DNA from: Thiobacillus denitrificans
GTDB taxonomy: Bacteria; Pseudomonadota; Gammaproteobacteria; Burkholderiales; Thiobacillaceae
Length of the DNA: 28,689 nucleotides
Assembly: GCA_002424845.1 (NCBI GenBank)
Contig: DILD01000064.1
Coordinates: 1 to 28,689, forward strand
Reading direction: 5' to 3'
How positions within the stretch are numbered: position 1 is the first letter of the stretch; every line of letters starts with the position of its first letter. Positions 1-6,962 of this stretch are shown piece by piece. The position numbers and the translations under genes were made by a program. Below the pieces are notes generated by a model that was not told the origin of the DNA, searched no databases, and saw only the letters and a program-made list of their open reading frames with translations.

Positions 1-1039
1 CGGCGGCGCCGGCAAGGTCTATCTCTACACCACCAACCCCGATACCGCGACCGGCGACGGCATCGCGATGGCGTGGCGCGCCGGCTGCCGGGTGGCCAAT
101 CTGGAGTTCGTCCAGTTCCATCCGACCTGCCTGTTCCACCCGCATGCCAAATCCTTCCTGATCAGCGAGGCGGTGCGCGGCGAAGGCGCCCATCTGCTGC
201 TGCCCGACGGCAGCCGCTTCATGCACCTGCACGACGAGCGCGCGGAACTGGCGCCGCGCGACGTAGTGGCCCGCGCGATCGACTTCGAGATGAAGAAACG
301 CGGCATCGACTGCGTCTACCTCGACATCAGCCGCAAGCCGGCCGATTTCGTACGCGAGCACTTCCCCACCATTTACGGCCGCTGCCTGGAACTCGGCATC
401 GACATCACGCGCCAGCCGATTCCGGTGGTGCCGGCCGCACATTACACCTGCGGCGGCGTGGTCACCGACATGAACGCGCGCACCGACCTGTGCAACCTGC
501 ATGCGGTAGGTGAGGTGACGTTTACCGGTTTGCATGGCGCCAACCGGCTGGCATCGAACTCGCTGCTGGAATGCCTGGTATTCGGCCATGCCGCCGCCGC
601 CGACATCCTGTCCACCCCGTCCGCACCCGCGCTCGACCTGCCAGACTGGGATGCCTCGCGCGTCACCGATCCCGATGAGGAAGTGGTGATCTCGCACAAC
701 TGGGATGAACTGCGCCGTTTCATGTGGGACTACGTCGGCATCGTGCGCACCAACAAGCGGCTGACGCGCGCGACCCACCGCATCCGCCTGCTGCGCGCCG
801 AAATCGACGAGTTCTATCGCAATTTCCGCGTATCCAACGATCTGATCGAGCTGCGCAATCTGGTGCAAAGCGCCGACCTCATCATCCGCTCGGCCCAGTT
901 GCGTCAGGAAAGCCGCGGCCTGCATTACAGCCACGACTACCCCGAGACGCTTCCGATCGCCGGCAATACCGTGCTCAATCCGCGTCCCGGGACACTGTGC
1001 CCGAGCGTGTGCGGCCTGCCCAGCGAAGCAATACCCTGA
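1..1039 (+). CDS. nadB: L-aspartate oxidase NadB, 3' part (5' end outside window)
   Basis: FAD-dependent oxidase that converts L-aspartate to iminoaspartate, the first step of de novo NAD synthesis (iminoaspartate then goes to NadA). The reading frame is open from base 2, so the N-terminal FAD dinucleotide-binding fold lies upstream of the window. The visible part opens with GGAGKVYLYTTNPD and continues with EFVQFHPTCL, the SEAVRGEGA and APRDVVAR stretches of the capping/catalytic domain shared with SdhA/FrdA, VPAAHYTCGGV, and the FAD-contacting GANRLASNSLLEC. The C-terminal helical domain is complete and ends in a TGA stop. Its last 65 bases are overlapped by the opposite-strand ygfX-like gene. 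The fumarate reductase/succinate dehydrogenase flavoprotein family is related, but the length after the active site and the local motifs fit NadB. Confidence 0.95.
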   Translation, partial: GGAGKVYLYTTNPDTATGDGIAMAWRAGCRVANLEFVQFHPTCLFHPHAKSFLISEAVRGEGAHLLLPDGSRFMHLHDERAELAPRDVVARAIDFEMKKRGIDCVYLDISRKPADFVREHFPTIYGRCLELGIDITRQPIPVVPAAHYTCGGVVTDMNARTDLCNLHAVGEVTFTGLHGANRLASNSLLECLVFGHAAAADILSTPSAPALDLPDWDASRVTDPDEEVVISHNWDELRRFMWDYVGIVRTNKRLTRATHRIRLLRAEIDEFYRNFRVSNDLIELRNLVQSADLIIRSAQLRQESRGLHYSHDYPETLPIAGNTVLNPRPGTLCPSVCGLPSEAIP

Positions 1040-1415
1040 TCCGTCGAAGACTGTCGGCATCCGCACTGTCTGGAAACAGTGTCAAGGTCCGCATGCGCCC
1101 GTTCACCCGGTAGTTCAGCACAATCAACGCAGTCGAAACAAAACTGCCTCCCAGCACTTCGGCATCGCGCCATTCACCCGCGCTGTCCAGACATTGCAGC
1201 CGGCCGTCCGCGACAATACGCAGGCTCGTCTGCGGCAATGCCCGGCGCCAGCCCCACACACCCAGGCCGATCATGCACGCGCTCCCCGCCAGCTGGGCGA
1301 CGTCTGGCAAAGCCGCGAGGCTGATGGCAAACAGTGCCAGCCCAACCATGCCCAGCAGCAACATCCCCAGCCAGCGTGAGGGCTTGATCTCAATCTCGCG
1401 CGTCAGCGTGTACAC
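975..1415 (-). CDS. ygfX: YgfX/CptA-family small membrane protein
   Basis: A 146-residue protein with a short cytoplasmic N-terminus (MYTLTREIEIKPS), two hydrophobic segments at about residues 15-35 and 41-56 forming a membrane hairpin, then a soluble C-terminal domain. The C-terminal pattern IVADGRLQC ... LTLFPDSADADSLRRIRVLL lines up with E. coli YgfX (DGRL ... LAADSMDEAEWRDLRRILL), which is why I assign this family. In E. coli YgfX is encoded with SdhE beside ygfZ and has been described as an inner-membrane protein affecting FtsZ/MreB. Here the ygfZ neighbourhood is kept but no sdhE is visible. The start is GTG at 1415-1413, preceded by an AAGGG ribosome binding site. The 3' end runs 65 bases into the convergent nadB gene. 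The toxin role is family knowledge and has not been shown for this protein. Confidence 0.75.
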   Translation of the reverse strand: MYTLTREIEIKPSRWLGMLLLGMVGLALFAISLAALPDVAQLAGSACMIGLGVWGWRRALPQTSLRIVADGRLQCLDSAGEWRDAEVLGGSFVSTALIVLNYRVNGRMRTLTLFPDSADADSLRRIRVLLRWAGRTRSGTVSRDAD

Positions 1416-1439
1416 TTTTGCCCTTCATCGCATCTACTA

Positions 1440-2480
1440 TTGGACCGCATCGTGATCGATTCCTGGAAAACCCATCTGCAAACGCAAGGCGCCGTCATCG
1501 AAGGCAACGCCGTGCTGCACTACGGCAACCCTGATGCAGAACGGGCAGCCGCAGTGAATGGCACCATTGTGGCGGACCTATCACAACTGGGTGTCATCGC
1601 ATTCCGTGGCGAGGAAACCGCCACCTTCCTGCAAGGCCAGCTCACCAACGATGTGCGCAACCTGCACGCCGACGGTGCGCAATGGAACGGCTATTGCAGC
1701 CCCAAGGGACGCCTGCTGGGCAATTTCCTGATGTGGCGGCAGGGCGAGGATACCTGCCTGCAGCTATCAGGCGACATCCTCGCCGGCGTACTGAAACGCC
1801 TGTCCATGTTCATCCTGCGCGCCAAGGTGCAGGGACGCGATGCCAGCGACGAAAGTGTACGCTTGGTGGTGGCCGGCAAACAGGCGCAAGCAGCAGTCAA
1901 TGCTGCGATGGGTATCGTGCCGGATGCAGCGATGCGCTCGGCGGCCTGCGAGGCCGGCCAGGTGATCCGCCTGGGCGTGGACAAGTTCGTGCTGGCTATC
2001 GCCCCCGGGCGCGCCGCGGCCATCTGGGACACGCTGCGCCAGTCGGCCACCCCGGTCGGCGCACCGGTGTGGGACTGGCTACGCCTCAATGCCGGCATCC
2101 CGATGGTCGTCGCCGCCACCCAGGAGCAGTTCGTCCCGCAAATGGTCAACCTCGAAGTCATCGGCGGCGTCAGTTTCCAGAAAGGCTGCTACCCCGGGCA
2201 GGAAATCGTCGCCCGCAGCCAGTATCTGGGCAAGCTCAAGCGCCGCATGTTCCTCGCACATGTCGATGCCGAAGCTGTGCCGGGTGACAACCTCTACAGC
2301 GCAGACCTCGGCGGTCAGACCAGCGGTACCGTGGTCAACGCAGCGCCGGCGCCATCGGGTGGCTACGATGTGCTGGCAGTTGCCCAGGTCGAAAGCGCGA
2401 ACACGCAGACTCTGCACCTGAAAACCCTCGACGGAGCCCCCCTGACCTTGAAGCCCCTGCCCTACGCATTGCCTGATTAG
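1440..2480 (+). CDS. ygfZ: YgfZ/GcvT-domain folate-binding protein (tRNA modification / Fe-S maintenance)
   Basis: A 346-residue member of the YgfZ/IBA57 family, folate-binding proteins related to GcvT that support assembly or repair of [4Fe-4S] enzymes such as MiaB. The diagnostic motif KGCYPGQE is present at residues 248-255, with the invariant cysteine at 250. The N-terminal FLQGQLTNDV and YCSPKGRLLGNF segments are also typical. The TTG at 1440 gives the longest frame, but no Shine-Dalgarno is visible before it. GTG at 1452 (starting VIDSWKTH) is an equally possible start. The gene is divergent from the ygfX-like gene with only 24 bases between them and is followed immediately by a DUF4936 gene. 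The family assignment is secure; the exact start is not. Confidence 0.92.
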   Translation: MDRIVIDSWKTHLQTQGAVIEGNAVLHYGNPDAERAAAVNGTIVADLSQLGVIAFRGEETATFLQGQLTNDVRNLHADGAQWNGYCSPKGRLLGNFLMWRQGEDTCLQLSGDILAGVLKRLSMFILRAKVQGRDASDESVRLVVAGKQAQAAVNAAMGIVPDAAMRSAACEAGQVIRLGVDKFVLAIAPGRAAAIWDTLRQSATPVGAPVWDWLRLNAGIPMVVAATQEQFVPQMVNLEVIGGVSFQKGCYPGQEIVARSQYLGKLKRRMFLAHVDAEAVPGDNLYSADLGGQTSGTVVNAAPAPSGGYDVLAVAQVESANTQTLHLKTLDGAPLTLKPLPYALPD

Positions 2481-2771
2481 GTGAAACATGCCTATCTGTA
2501 CTATCGCATCGACCTGACGCTGGCCGCCATCGCAACTTCGCGTATCGATGGCCTGCTGGCGACGATGGCCGGCTATTGCAGCCAACCGCCACGCCGCCTC
2601 GCACGCTGCGATGATCCTGCAACCTGGATGGAAATTTACGAGGGCATATCCGATTTTGCCGCGTTTGCCCGGGCGCTGGATGCAGCGGTACAGCACTTTG
2701 ATTGCGCAGCGTTTACCCGGGGCGAACGCCATCTGGAATGCTTCTCCCAGACTGCCCCCGCATTTCCCTGA
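2481..2771 (+). CDS. DUF4936 family protein
   Basis: A 96-residue protein starting at GTG directly after the ygfZ stop codon, so the two are almost certainly translationally coupled. It opens with HAYLYYRIDL and carries the central stretch DPATWMEIYEGI, which I recognise from the DUF4936 family of small betaproteobacterial proteins commonly encoded next to ygfZ. It has no signal peptide, membrane segment or cysteine pair, and is probably a small cytoplasmic alpha/beta protein. No biochemical function is known to me. The family assignment rests on memory of the motif and on gene order. Confidence 0.7.
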   Translation: MKHAYLYYRIDLTLAAIATSRIDGLLATMAGYCSQPPRRLARCDDPATWMEIYEGISDFAAFARALDAAVQHFDCAAFTRGERHLECFSQTAPAFP

Positions 2772-2850
2772 CAAGGGATACGGCGACCGCTCCTCTTGCC
2801 CTCCCGGCTTTGGATGGGGGAACCCCTCCCACAATGGCCTCCCCGGCCTG

Positions 2851-2868
2851 AAACCATCTTGGTTTTTT
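2851..2868 (+). terminator. Weak candidate terminator after the ygfZ-DUF4936 pair
   Basis: The inverted repeat AAACCA (2851-2856) and TGGTTT (2860-2865) has a 3-base loop and is followed by three more T residues. The stem is only 6 bp with four A/T pairs, so termination would be inefficient. It overlaps the proposed -35 element of the next gene and could be coincidental. Confidence 0.25.
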
Positions 2869-2886
2869 CTCCGCCCGACCTATAAA
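2859..2886 (+). promoter_or_regulatory. Candidate sigma70 promoter for the DsrC/RspA gene
   Basis: TTGGTT at 2859-2864 and TATAAA at 2881-2886 are separated by 16 bases, close to the sigma70 consensus on both sides. The predicted start is near 2893, giving a leader of about 24 bases that contains the GAGGGG ribosome binding site at 2905-2910. This suggests the gene is expressed independently of ygfZ. Confidence 0.5.
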
Positions 2887-2904
2887 AAAGTCATCTTCGA
2901 CTTT
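2887..2904 (+). repeat. Inverted repeat at the predicted transcription start of the DsrC/RspA gene
   Basis: A perfect 6-bp inverted repeat, AAAGTC (2887-2892) and GACTTT (2899-2904) around a 6-base centre, lies between the -10 hexamer and the GAGGGG ribosome binding site. It could be an operator dyad or a small 5' mRNA hairpin next to the Shine-Dalgarno. Repeats this short also occur by chance. Confidence 0.35.
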
Positions 2905-2916
2905 GAGGGGAACATC

Positions 2917-3279
2917 ATGCTGGACATCAATAAATGGGTAGCCCAGGAAACCGGGGAACCCGGCATGCGCGGTCACTTGATCGAACTGGATCCCTGGACC
3001 GAGAAACAGGCCATCGACATGGCACGGCAGGACGGACTGGAACTCACCGATGACCATCTGGGCATCATCCGCTATCTGCGCGACTGCTATGCCGATCATG
3101 GCGGAACAGTCAATGCACGCATGCTGATGCATTCGCTGGAAGAAGAGTTTGCCGGGCTAGGCGGGCACAAGTTTCTCTATAACCTGTTTCCGCTGGGGCC
3201 AATCGCCCAAGCCAGCCGCTACGCCGGATTGCCCATGCCGCCGGGCACCCGCGATCCGTCGTTCGGGACGACCCACTAG
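2917..3279 (+). CDS. rspA: DsrC/TusE-family protein lacking both conserved cysteines (RspA type)
   Basis: A 120-residue protein with the complete DsrC/TusE fold signature: N-terminal LDPWTEKQA, central LTDDHLGIIRYLRDCYADHG, and C-terminal GGHKFLYNLFPLGPIAQA followed by RYAGLPMPPG. DsrC carries sulfur on two C-terminal cysteines 11 residues apart, and TusE keeps the last one. Here the matching positions are Ser100 and Thr111, again 11 apart, and the only cysteine is Cys57. The protein therefore cannot be a normal persulfide carrier and matches the cysteine-less subgroup called RspA, thought to be regulatory. The ATG at 2917 has a good GAGGGG Shine-Dalgarno 6 bases upstream. A separate promoter candidate precedes it, and alr converges from the other side with 9 bases between. 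Confidence 0.85.
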   Translation: MLDINKWVAQETGEPGMRGHLIELDPWTEKQAIDMARQDGLELTDDHLGIIRYLRDCYADHGGTVNARMLMHSLEEEFAGLGGHKFLYNLFPLGPIAQASRYAGLPMPPGTRDPSFGTTH

Positions 3280-3288
3280 GCGACAGCG

Positions 3289-4356
3289 TCAGTCAGACTC
3301 GACCACCGGTACGCGAGGCGCAAGTGCCGTAAGCAGTTCATAGCTGCTGGTGCCGGCAGCGGCAGCGACAGCGTCGACCGGCAGGCCCGTGCCCCATAAC
3401 ACGACAGGACTGCCCACACCAGCCTCGGTGCATTCGCTCAAATCCACGCACAACATGTCCATCGACACCCGTCCAAGCGTGCGACCAGGACGGCCATTCA
3501 CCAGAACGGGCGTACCTGTCTGTGCATGACGCGGATAGCCGTCAGCGTAGCCACAGGCAACCACGCCAATCCGCATGCTGCGTTCGGCGCGAAACAACTG
3601 GTTATAGCCCACGCCCTCGCCGCGCTGCAGGGTCTGCACGCTGATGATTTCGGATTGAAGGGTCATGGCCGGTTTCAGACCCAATTGTTCGGCTGTCATG
3701 TCGGCAAAGGGCGACGCCCCATACAGCATCAGCCCCGGCCGCACCCATGTGCCCCGTGTATCCGGATAACGTAACAGCGCGGCCGAGTTGGCACTGCTCC
3801 AAGGCAGGCCGTAACCGACCAACTCGCGCAGAAAAGGCCGTAGCTGCCAGTCCACGCCTTCGGCTTCGTCCGCCTGTGAAAAGTGCGTCATCAGGGTGAT
3901 GCCGGCCACGCCGGGAAGCGTTAGGGCCCGCGCGACGATGGCCGCATGATCAGCGAGCGGAAACCCGAGGCGGTGCATGCCGCTGTCGAACTTGAGAAAG
4001 ACCCGAAGCGGGCGGTGTGGTGGCTGTTGCTGCCACCAGTCCAGGTGCGTCTTATGATGCAGCACCGGCCACAGATCCAGCTCGGAACAGGCGGCGATTT
4101 CATCTGCGCTGAAAATCCCCTCGAGCAACAGAATGGGGTGCGTCACCCCCATCTGCCGCAGACTGGCTGCCTCGTCCAGCGTCAGCACGGCGAAACCGTC
4201 TGCCGCCGCCAGTGCGCGACGCGCGCGTGACAGCCCGTGCCCGTAAGCATTGGCCTTGATTACCGCAAACACATGCGCCGCGCCTGCGTGGTGACGTGCA
4301 ACCTCCAGGTTGTGCGCCATGGCAGCAATGGAAATTCGCGCCTGGATGGGCCGCAT
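3289..4356 (-). CDS. alr: Alanine racemase
   Basis: PLP-dependent racemase supplying D-alanine for peptidoglycan. The 355-residue length is typical of the family. The PLP-binding lysine is Lys34 in AVIKANAYGHG, and the second catalytic base is Tyr251 in the GVGYNQLF stretch. ACGYADGYPR and GRVSMDMLCVDL are further family signatures. It lies 10 bases downstream of dnaB on the same strand and is probably co-transcribed with it, the usual order in betaproteobacteria. No strong Shine-Dalgarno precedes the ATG at 4356. The alternative, a catabolic DadX, cannot be excluded from sequence alone, but no dadA is nearby. Confidence 0.95.
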   Translation of the reverse strand: MRPIQARISIAAMAHNLEVARHHAGAAHVFAVIKANAYGHGLSRARRALAAADGFAVLTLDEAASLRQMGVTHPILLLEGIFSADEIAACSELDLWPVLHHKTHLDWWQQQPPHRPLRVFLKFDSGMHRLGFPLADHAAIVARALTLPGVAGITLMTHFSQADEAEGVDWQLRPFLRELVGYGLPWSSANSAALLRYPDTRGTWVRPGLMLYGASPFADMTAEQLGLKPAMTLQSEIISVQTLQRGEGVGYNQLFRAERSMRIGVVACGYADGYPRHAQTGTPVLVNGRPGRTLGRVSMDMLCVDLSECTEAGVGSPVVLWGTGLPVDAVAAAAGTSSYELLTALAPRVPVVESD

Positions 4357-4366
4357 AAGCTAAGGC

Positions 4367-5758
4367 TTAGTAGGAACCCGGCTGCGCCAGCGACTCGAAG
4401 CGCGTGTACTCGCCGATGAAGGCCAGCCTGACCGTACCGATAGGGCCATTACGCTGCTTGCTGATAATGATTTCCGCAGTGCCCTTGTCCTGGGTGTCGG
4501 GGTTGTAGACTTCGTCGCGGTAGATGAACAGGATGACATCGGCATCCTGCTCGATGGCGCCCGATTCGCGCAGGTCGGACATCACCGGACGCTTGTTGGG
4601 GCGTTGCTCCAGGCCGCGGTTCAACTGCGATAGCGCGACCACCGGCACATGCAGTTCCTTGGCCAGGCCCTTCAAGGCCCGCGAGATTTCCGATATCTCG
4701 GTGGCACGGTTTTCGCCAGTGCTGCTGGCCGACATCAACTGGATGTAGTCGATCACGATGAGGCCGAGTTTGCCGCACTGACGCATCAGCCGGCGCGCGC
4801 GGGCGCGCAGTTCGAGCACGTTGAGCCCCGGCGTCTCGTCGATGAAGACCGGTGCATCGTTGAGCTTGCCCAGTGCGTAGGTAAGACGCTGCCAGTCGTC
4901 CTCGCCCAGTTTGCCGGTACGCAGGCGGTGCTGATCGAGCTTGCCGACCGAACCGATCATCCGCATCACCAGCTGGGCGCCGCCCATTTCCATCGAAAAC
5001 ACCGCCACCGGCAGGCCGGTATCGAGCGCGACGTTTTCAGCCATGTTGAGCGAGAACGCGGTCTTGCCCATCGACGGTCGCCCGGCGACGATGATGAGAT
5101 CGCCCGGCTGCAGGCCGGAAGTCTTCTGGTCGAGATCGTGGAAGCCGGTGGGCACGCCGGTGATGCCGGAATCGTTGTCACGGTGGTACAGCTCGTCGAT
5201 GCGCTCGACCACTTCTTTCAAAAGCGGCTTGATCTCGGTGAAGCCGGCCTGGCCGCGACTGCCGGACTCGGCGATCTCGAACACCTTGGCCTCGGCCTCG
5301 TCGAGCAGTTGCGAGGCGCTACGCCCGGCCGGGGCGTAGGCGGTATCGGCGATGCCGGTCGCGACCTCGGCCAGACGGCGCATCACCGAGCGCTCACGCA
5401 CAATTTCGGCATAGCGCCGGATGTTGGCGGCCGACGGCGTGTTGCTTGCCAGCGCCACGATGTAGGCCAGTCCGCCCACGCTTTCGAGCTGGCCCATCGA
5501 TTGCAGCGCCTCGGACACCGTCACCGCATCGGCCGGACGGTTTTCCGCAATCTGCCGCACAATCGCGCGCAGGACCTGGCGATGATCCTGGCGGTAGAAA
5601 TCGCTTTCCGACACCACATCGCCAATGCGATCCCACGCGCCGTTGTCCAGCAGCAGGCCGCCCAGCACGGCCTGCTCGGCCTCCAGCGAATGCGGCGGCA
5701 GGCGCATTTGCGTCAGCTGGGGATCGGTATTGGTGTTGAACGAGTGAATGGCAGCCAT
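4367..5758 (-). CDS. dnaB: Replicative DNA helicase DnaB
   Basis: Hexameric 5'-3' helicase that unwinds the replication fork and binds DnaG primase. The 463 residues comprise the N-terminal collar domain (LPPHSLEAEQAVLGGLLLD at about 20-38), a linker, and the RecA-like ATPase domain. Walker A is GRPSMGKT at 226-233; LIVIDYIQLM is the Walker B region; the C-terminal SDLRESGAIEQDADV and LAFIGEYTRF stretches are typical. No intein is present. The ATG at 5758 gives a family-like N-terminus but has no Shine-Dalgarno; the candidate promoter just upstream would place the transcript start at about this codon. An internal ATG at residue 18 would cut into the short pre-collar tail. It is followed by alr. 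Confidence 0.97.
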   Translation of the reverse strand: MAAIHSFNTNTDPQLTQMRLPPHSLEAEQAVLGGLLLDNGAWDRIGDVVSESDFYRQDHRQVLRAIVRQIAENRPADAVTVSEALQSMGQLESVGGLAYIVALASNTPSAANIRRYAEIVRERSVMRRLAEVATGIADTAYAPAGRSASQLLDEAEAKVFEIAESGSRGQAGFTEIKPLLKEVVERIDELYHRDNDSGITGVPTGFHDLDQKTSGLQPGDLIIVAGRPSMGKTAFSLNMAENVALDTGLPVAVFSMEMGGAQLVMRMIGSVGKLDQHRLRTGKLGEDDWQRLTYALGKLNDAPVFIDETPGLNVLELRARARRLMRQCGKLGLIVIDYIQLMSASSTGENRATEISEISRALKGLAKELHVPVVALSQLNRGLEQRPNKRPVMSDLRESGAIEQDADVILFIYRDEVYNPDTQDKGTAEIIISKQRNGPIGTVRLAFIGEYTRFESLAQPGSY

Positions 5759-5764
5759 GGCAGG

Positions 5765-5793
5765 ATTCTAGTCTTCAGCCCATCCGGCACCAA
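5765..5793 (-). promoter_or_regulatory. Candidate dnaB promoter giving a leaderless mRNA
   Basis: On the minus strand TTGGTG (5793-5788) and TAGAAT (5770-5765) are separated by exactly 17 bases. With normal spacing from the -10 hexamer, transcription would begin at about 5758, the A of the dnaB ATG. This fits the absence of any Shine-Dalgarno before dnaB. Confidence 0.5.
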
Positions 5794-5815
5794 GGGATAA
5801 GACTGTGGATAAGAC
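5792..5815 (-). promoter_or_regulatory. DnaA box and direct repeat upstream of dnaB
   Basis: The perfect DnaA box TTATCCACA lies on the minus strand at 5812-5804. A degenerate copy occupies 5800-5792 (6 of 9 matches). Together they form a direct repeat of GGATAAGAC (plus strand 5795-5803 and 5807-5815) with a 12-bp period. The perfect box ends 11 bases upstream of the proposed -35 element, a position from which DnaA could modulate dnaB transcription. Confidence 0.5.
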
Positions 5816-5849
5816 GTGTACAGCGAGGAATACCCAGCAGGGCACAAGT

Positions 5850-5879
5850 AAAAAAGGGAGCCGCTGGCTCCCCTTTTTT
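5850..5879 (-). terminator. Rho-independent terminator after rplI
   Basis: GGGAGCC (5856-5862) and GGCTCCC (5866-5872) form a 7-bp GC-rich stem with a GCT loop, flanked by a run of A on one side and six T on the other, so the structure is bidirectional. It sits 16 bases beyond the rplI stop, between the ribosomal protein operon and the separate dnaB promoter. Confidence 0.9.
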
Positions 5880-5895
5880 GGCGTGCCCGGCGAAA

Positions 5896-6345
5896 TTACT
5901 GCTCGCCAGCTACCACTACCGTGATATTGGCATGCACATCGCTGTGCAGCGCCACCACAATCGGATACTCGCCAATGGCCTTGAGCGGACCATCCGGCAT
6001 GCGGACTTCCGCCTTGACCACTTCATGGCCCTGCGCCTTCAATGCGTCGGCGATGTCAGCGTTGGTAATGGAACCGAACAGACGGCCATCGACACCCGCT
6101 TTGTGGCTAACGGTCACGCTGCTGCCTTCCAGCTTCTCGCTGCGGCGCTGCGCATCGGCCAGTTTCTCGGCAGCGGCGCGCTCCAGTTCGGCCTTCTGCG
6201 CGGCAAACGCTTCCATGTTGGCTTGCGTGGCGCGACGGGCACGGCCGGAGGGAATCAGAAAGTTGCGGGCATAGCCGTCTTTCACCTTGACCACGTCACC
6301 CAGATTGCCCAGGTTGACGACTTTGTCCATCAGAATGATTTGCAT
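5896..6345 (-). CDS. rplI: 50S ribosomal protein L9
   Basis: A 149-residue protein, the standard L9 length, that binds 23S rRNA near the base of the L1 stalk. The N-terminal domain reads MQIILMDKVVNLGNLGDVV and KDGYARNFLIPSGRA, the family signature. A long central helix (about 45-75) and the C-terminal domain with VDGRLFGSITNADIADAL follow. A strong AAAGGAG ribosome binding site lies in the short gap after rpsR, overlapping its stop codon. It is the last gene of the rpsF-priB-rpsR-rplI operon, followed by a clear terminator. Confidence 0.98.
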   Translation of the reverse strand: MQIILMDKVVNLGNLGDVVKVKDGYARNFLIPSGRARRATQANMEAFAAQKAELERAAAEKLADAQRRSEKLEGSSVTVSHKAGVDGRLFGSITNADIADALKAQGHEVVKAEVRMPDGPLKAIGEYPIVVALHSDVHANITVVVAGEQ

Positions 6346-6357
6346 GGTCGTCTCCTT

Positions 6358-6648
6358 TTAATGCAGGTCGGTGTAAGGCATGAGCGCCAGGAAGCGCGCA
6401 CGCTTGATCGCTGTGCCCAACTGGCGCTGATAGTGCGCCTTGGTGCCGGTGATGCGCGCCGGAATGATGCGGCCGTTTTCGGCGATGAATTCCTTCAGCA
6501 CTTCGATGTCCTTGTAATCAACCTCAACCACCTTGTCGACGGTGAAGCGGCAGAACTTGCGACGCTTGAAGAGACCACGATTGCCGCTGTCGCGGCCGCC
6601 TTTTTTGGCGAACTTGCCGCCGGATTTACCACCCATGGGACGTGCCAT
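6358..6648 (-). CDS. rpsR: 30S ribosomal protein S18
   Basis: S18 forms a heterodimer with S6 on the platform of the 30S subunit. The 96-residue length is longer than E. coli S18 (75) because of a basic, glycine-rich N-terminal extension (residues 1-25, MGGKSGGKFAKKGG), common in betaproteobacteria. The core RRKFCRFT, VDYKDIEVLKEFI, GRIIPARITGTKAHYQRQL and AIKRARFLALMPY is fully conserved. The AAAGGAA Shine-Dalgarno lies inside the end of priB, with 3 bases between the two genes, indicating coupled translation. Confidence 0.98.
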   Translation of the reverse strand: MARPMGGKSGGKFAKKGGRDSGNRGLFKRRKFCRFTVDKVVEVDYKDIEVLKEFIAENGRIIPARITGTKAHYQRQLGTAIKRARFLALMPYTDLH

Positions 6649-6651
6649 GAT

Positions 6652-6942
6652 TTATTCCTTTTCGATTCGATTCAATATCAATATCAGCTGCCGGCTGTTC
6701 ACGCTGCGTCGATTCAACGCGCCTTCCAGCTTGACCTGCGTTCCGGTGGTCAGTTGAGCCAACTGGGCAGCGAGCGATCCGCTTGCCTGCACTGTCAACT
6801 CGCATTCCACCTGTCGGGCTTGCGTGGCCACTGTCTGACTGCTGCGATGATGAATCACCGCTTCTGCAATCGGCACGCCCGCCGGACTGTAACGCACAGG
6901 GTCAACCTGAATGAGGACTCCGCTGATAACCAGCCTGTTCAC
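6652..6942 (-). CDS. priB: Primosomal replication protein N (PriB)
   Basis: A 96-residue single OB-fold protein that binds ssDNA and bridges PriA and DnaT during replication restart. The start is GTG at 6942, immediately after an in-frame TGA, so no longer N-terminus is possible. Recognisable segments are NRLVISGVLIQVDPVRYSPAGVP, where the family usually has L-x-G-x-V-x-x-x-P-x-R-x-SP-G-I-P, followed by the hydrophobic strand region and C-terminal LILILNRIEKE. Its place between rpsF and rpsR is the classic PriB location. It is more divergent than its ribosomal neighbours, as expected for PriB. Confidence 0.93.
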   Translation of the reverse strand: MNRLVISGVLIQVDPVRYSPAGVPIAEAVIHHRSSQTVATQARQVECELTVQASGSLAAQLAQLTTGTQVKLEGALNRRSVNSRQLILILNRIEKE

Positions 6943-6962
6943 TCATTCAACCCGGCACTCAC

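Noticed and set aside
4649..5800. Long plus-strand open frame (383 codons) opposite dnaB
   Set aside because: Antisense shadow of a GC-rich gene; low-complexity His/Arg/Gly-rich translation with no family motifs.
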